Positions 63,070 to 64,000 of a DNA stretch of 64,000 nt are shown here, one piece after another (the first letter of the stretch is position 1; each line of letters opens with the position of its first letter). The notes beneath the pieces were generated by a model. The model ran no database searches. It saw nothing but the letters and a program-made list of their open reading frames with translations, and was not told where the DNA came from. Origin of the DNA: Hyphomonadaceae bacterium BL14 (lineage in GTDB: Bacteria; Pseudomonadota; Alphaproteobacteria; Caulobacterales; Maricaulaceae); contig CP091242.1 in NCBI GenBank assembly GCA_027627705.1, forward strand, positions 236,076 to 300,075. Reading direction: 5' to 3'. The translations under genes and the position numbers were made by a program.

Positions 63070-63846
63070 GTGAGCGAGACATGTGACGAACGGTCCCGTC
63101 CGGTTCCGCAAGGGCCCTACAAGCGCGTGCTGCTGAAAGTCTCCGGTGAAGCCCTGATGGGCGCGGAACCCTATGGCATCGACATGAACACCGCCGAACG
63201 CATCGCGCGTGAGGTTGGTGAGGCTGTTGAGGCCGGATACGAGCTGTGCCTGGTCATTGGCGGGGGCAATATCTTCCGCGGGCTGCAGGCCGCCGCCAAG
63301 GGCATGGAGCGCGCCGCTGCCGACTATATGGGCATGCTGGCCACAGTCATGAATGCGCTGGCGATGCAGACGGCACTGGAGCGTGTGGGCGTTTCAACGC
63401 GCGTCCAGTCGGCCATTCCCATGACCACGGTATGCGAGCCCTATATCCGCCGGCGCGCCGTGCGCCATATGGAGAAGGGCCGGGTGGTGATCTTTGCCGC
63501 CGGTACCGGAAACCCGTTCTTCACCACCGATACGGCTGCCGCGCTGCGCGCTGCGGAAATGGGCTGTGATGCCCTGTTCAAGGGCACCGGCGTGGACGGG
63601 GTCTATGATATGGATCCGCGCGGGCATCCTGAAGCCAAGCGGTTTGAACGGCTGGATTATATTGACGTTCTGGCCCGTGACCTCAAAGTGATGGACGCCT
63701 CGGCCGTGACGCTGATGCGCGACAACCAGATCCCCATCGTGGTGTTCAATATCCGCGAGCAGGGTGGGCTGGCCCGTGTGCTGGCTGGCGAGGGCACCTG
63801 TACGGTCGTGGGCCCGCTGGACGGCACCGCCCGCAAAAGCCGGTAG
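63070..63846 (+). CDS. pyrH: UMP kinase
   Basis: A 258-residue amino-acid-kinase-fold enzyme with [60 protein letters not shown] and [10 protein letters not shown]. It phosphorylates UMP to UDP. The GTG start at 63070 follows GGGAGGG; the frame is open to 62989, but that would overlap the hairpin at 62996. Frr follows 34 bases later. Confidence 0.94.
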   Translation: MSETCDERSRPVPQGPYKRVLLKVSGEALMGAEPYGIDMNTAERIAREVGEAVEAGYELCLVIGGGNIFRGLQAAAKGMERAAADYMGMLATVMNALAMQTALERVGVSTRVQSAIPMTTVCEPYIRRRAVRHMEKGRVVIFAAGTGNPFFTTDTAAALRAAEMGCDALFKGTGVDGVYDMDPRGHPEAKRFERLDYIDVLARDLKVMDASAVTLMRDNQIPIVVFNIREQGGLARVLAGEGTCTVVGPLDGTARKSR

Positions 63847-63880
63847 AAACGCCCGGCAGAAACGCATTTAGGAGACGAGC

Positions 63881-64000
63881 ATGTCCGCTTTCAGCCTGAA
63901 AGATATCGAAAAGCGCATGGATGGCGCGGTCGAGGCGCTCAAGAAAGAGTATGCCGGGCTGCGCGCCGGCCGCGCCAGCGCGGGTCTGCTCGATCCGGTC
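63881..64000 (+). CDS. frr: Ribosome recycling factor, N-terminal part (cut by right edge)
   Basis: The first 40 codons are visible: [19 protein letters not shown], then [14 protein letters not shown], the conserved RRF region (LRTGRAS). TAGGAGACG precedes ATG 63881. It follows pyrH in the standard rpsB-tsf-pyrH-frr order. Confidence 0.93.
   Translation, partial: MSAFSLKDIEKRMDGAVEALKKEYAGLRAGRASAGLLDPV

Overview
The window is GC-rich bacterial chromosome with long, tightly packed genes. The block rpsB-tsf-pyrH-frr, the DUF1289, DUF2336, DUF2147 and YcgN proteins, a bacterial voltage-gated sodium channel and a eukaryotic-type NADP isocitrate dehydrogenase all point to a marine-type alphaproteobacterium. 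My best guess is the Maricaulales/Hyphomonadaceae side (Maricaulis, Oceanicaulis or Glycocaulis-like). This is an inference from gene content; there is no rRNA in the window.

The most interesting region is 1-7.7 kb. On the minus strand it carries a thiazole/oxazole-modified peptide (TOMM) RiPP locus. Its modification genes are a leader-binding ocin-ThiF-like protein, a YcaO cyclodehydratase ending in a PxPxP motif, and a SagB-type dehydrogenase. They are followed by an ABC exporter (ATPase and permease), a repeat-type lipoprotein and a TonB-dependent receptor that runs off the left edge. At 7440-7565 lies a 41-codon gene with a strong ribosome binding site. Its last 18 residues are all Cys, Ser or Thr except one Lys, which makes it the obvious precursor peptide. 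An 849-bp IS5-family element sits exactly between this precursor and the modification genes. It landed in the precursor stop codon and rebuilt it through the TA target duplication. Two more copies of the same element lie at 43.6 and 45.3 kb.

From 7.7 to 33 kb the plus strand carries dusA, a TauE-type exporter, a BrnT-type toxin with an HTH antitoxin, NupC, a Tat-lipoprotein-type sulfide:quinone reductase, a Leu/Phe-type dehydrogenase, prfC and an MscS channel. The minus strand carries an AT-rich TIR-like gene broken by one stop codon and tatABC. Next come a crotonase, a PBP1A-type enzyme, a NavAb-like channel, and a ferric-iron ABC transporter (fbpABC) with a Fur-like dyad upstream.

From 33 to 42.5 kb are gph, glmU, an aldehyde dehydrogenase and rpiA. 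A stretch of palindromic repeats follows, then two paralogous AbgT-type transporters immediately followed by a P1-family peptidase. A tRNA-Arg(ACG) at 42.6 kb marks the start of an accessory patch (42.7-46.1 kb). It holds an Mrr-like nuclease, a DUF2971/zinc-ribbon gene cut in two by an IS, and a second IS in the opposite orientation.

From 46.3 to 64 kb the chromosome is ordinary again. It carries a DUF900-type hydrolase, an orphan regulator with a clear operator-like palindrome, a short-chain dehydrogenase plus thiolase pair, entericidin, DUF455, ychF, alr-dnaB, a sigma factor with a membrane partner, sufE, icd, trmJ and the rpsB-tsf-pyrH-frr translation cluster, with frr cut by the right edge.
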